Positions 6,461-7,028 of a stretch of 7,028 bases of DNA are shown here, in pieces. The first letter of the stretch is position 1, and the number at the start of each line of letters is the position of its first letter. A model generated the notes under the pieces. The model made no database searches. It saw only the letters and a list, made by a program, of their open reading frames with translations, and was not told the origin of the DNA. The position numbers and the translations under genes were made by a program. The DNA lies in the NCBI GenBank assembly GCA_027858355.1, contig JAQICW010000065.1, forward strand, positions 1 to 7,028. Direction: 5' to 3'. This stretch comes from Desulfobacula sp. GTDB lineage: Bacteria > Desulfobacterota > Desulfobacteria > Desulfobacterales > Desulfobacteraceae.

Positions 6461-7028
6461 ATGTTAGTTGCCGTGATAGATAATTATGACTCATTCACAT
6501 TCAACCTGGTTCACTATATCCGTGAAACGGGAGCGGGTGTAGTTGTTTATAGGAACGATAAGGTATCCATTGATGATCTTAAAGTCTTGAATCCGGATGC
6601 CCTGGTCATCTCCCCAGGGCCTGGTCGACCTGAGGATGCCGGTATTTCCCTGGATGTTGTCAAGCATTTTTCCGGCATTGTTCCTCTTCTTGGCGTCTGT
6701 CTTGGACACCAAGTCATTGCCCAGAGCTTTGGCGGGACAATCATCCAGGCAAACCAGATCATGCATGGAAAAACATCCACGATTATAAGTGATGGAAAAC
6801 AGATTTATTCCGGGATAAAAAACCCTTTTACCGTGATGAGGTATCATTCCCTGGCAGTTTCCAGGGAAAATCTTCCCGACTGCCTCTTAATTGCTTCAAG
6901 GACTGAAGATGGTGAAATTATGGGAATTCGACACAAAGAGCATCCAACACAGGGTGTCCAGTTTCACCCTGAATCTTTTATGACTGATGTGGGAAAAAAA
7001 CTGATAAAAAATTTTATCAATGGTGATA
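6461..7028 (+). CDS. Glutamine amidotransferase, PabA/TrpG family, 3'-partial
   Basis: Class I glutamine amidotransferase subunit that releases ammonia from glutamine for a chorismate-using partner, either anthranilate synthase (tryptophan) or aminodeoxychorismate synthase (folate). The visible 189 residues start with the signature MLVAVIDNYDSFTFNLV, carry the oxyanion segment SPGPGRPEDAG (51-61), the nucleophile Cys80 in GVCLGHQ (78-84), MHGKTS (101-106), RYHSL (127-131) and the catalytic His169 and Glu171 in QFHPES. GGAGG at 6449-6453, 7 bases before the ATG, supports the start. No stop codon occurs before the window ends, but E. coli PabA has 187 residues, so the gene is almost complete. 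The sequence resembles E. coli PabA (EIMGIRH, GVQFHPES), yet many bacteria share one subunit between both pathways; the partner gene, presumably just downstream, would decide. Its chorismate role is unrelated to the fatty-acid genes upstream. Confidence 0.9.
   Translation, partial: MLVAVIDNYDSFTFNLVHYIRETGAGVVVYRNDKVSIDDLKVLNPDALVISPGPGRPEDAGISLDVVKHFSGIVPLLGVCLGHQVIAQSFGGTIIQANQIMHGKTSTIISDGKQIYSGIKNPFTVMRYHSLAVSRENLPDCLLIASRTEDGEIMGIRHKEHPTQGVQFHPESFMTDVGKKLIKNFINGD

Overview
The window is about 7 kb of moderately AT-rich bacterial DNA. It holds six protein genes, all on the + strand, and I see no RNA gene, mobile element or CRISPR array. The gene set is a diadenylate-cyclase-domain protein, a Cfa-type lipid methyltransferase, a C=C-reductase-like flavoprotein, a TesB thioesterase, an iron-sulfur FadH-like reductase and a PabA/TrpG amidotransferase. 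Together with the codon style this suggests a Gram-negative anaerobe, possibly a sulfate reducer of the Desulfobacteraceae type. That placement is inference; no taxonomic marker is present.

Layout. (1) Positions 1-822 hold the 3' part of a gene with a C-terminal DisA-like (DAC) domain; its frame is open to the left edge. (2) A 222-bp gap precedes a pair spaced 10 bp apart: a cyclopropane-fatty-acyl-phospholipid synthase homologue (1045-2166) and a geranylgeranyl-reductase-family flavoprotein (2177-3067). (3) A 345-bp intergenic region carries weak hairpins, a perfect 11-bp direct repeat with 20-bp periodicity and a plausible sigma70-type promoter. (4) An acyl-CoA thioesterase II (3413-4291) is followed after 81 bp by a 666-residue 2,4-dienoyl-CoA-reductase/old-yellow-enzyme-type flavoprotein (4373-6373). 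(5) After 87 bp comes a PabA/TrpG-type glutamine amidotransferase (from 6461) that runs off the right edge with no stop codon.

The four central genes share a fatty-acid theme: modification of lipid acyl chains (Cfa plus flavin reductase), then acyl-CoA hydrolysis and reduction of unsaturated acyl-CoA. The most interesting idea is that the Cfa homologue and the adjacent C=C reductase together make a methyl-branched (10-methyl type) membrane fatty acid, by a methylenation-then-reduction route analogous to the actinobacterial one but with a different reductase family. This is a hypothesis from gene adjacency and family chemistry, not something the sequence proves.
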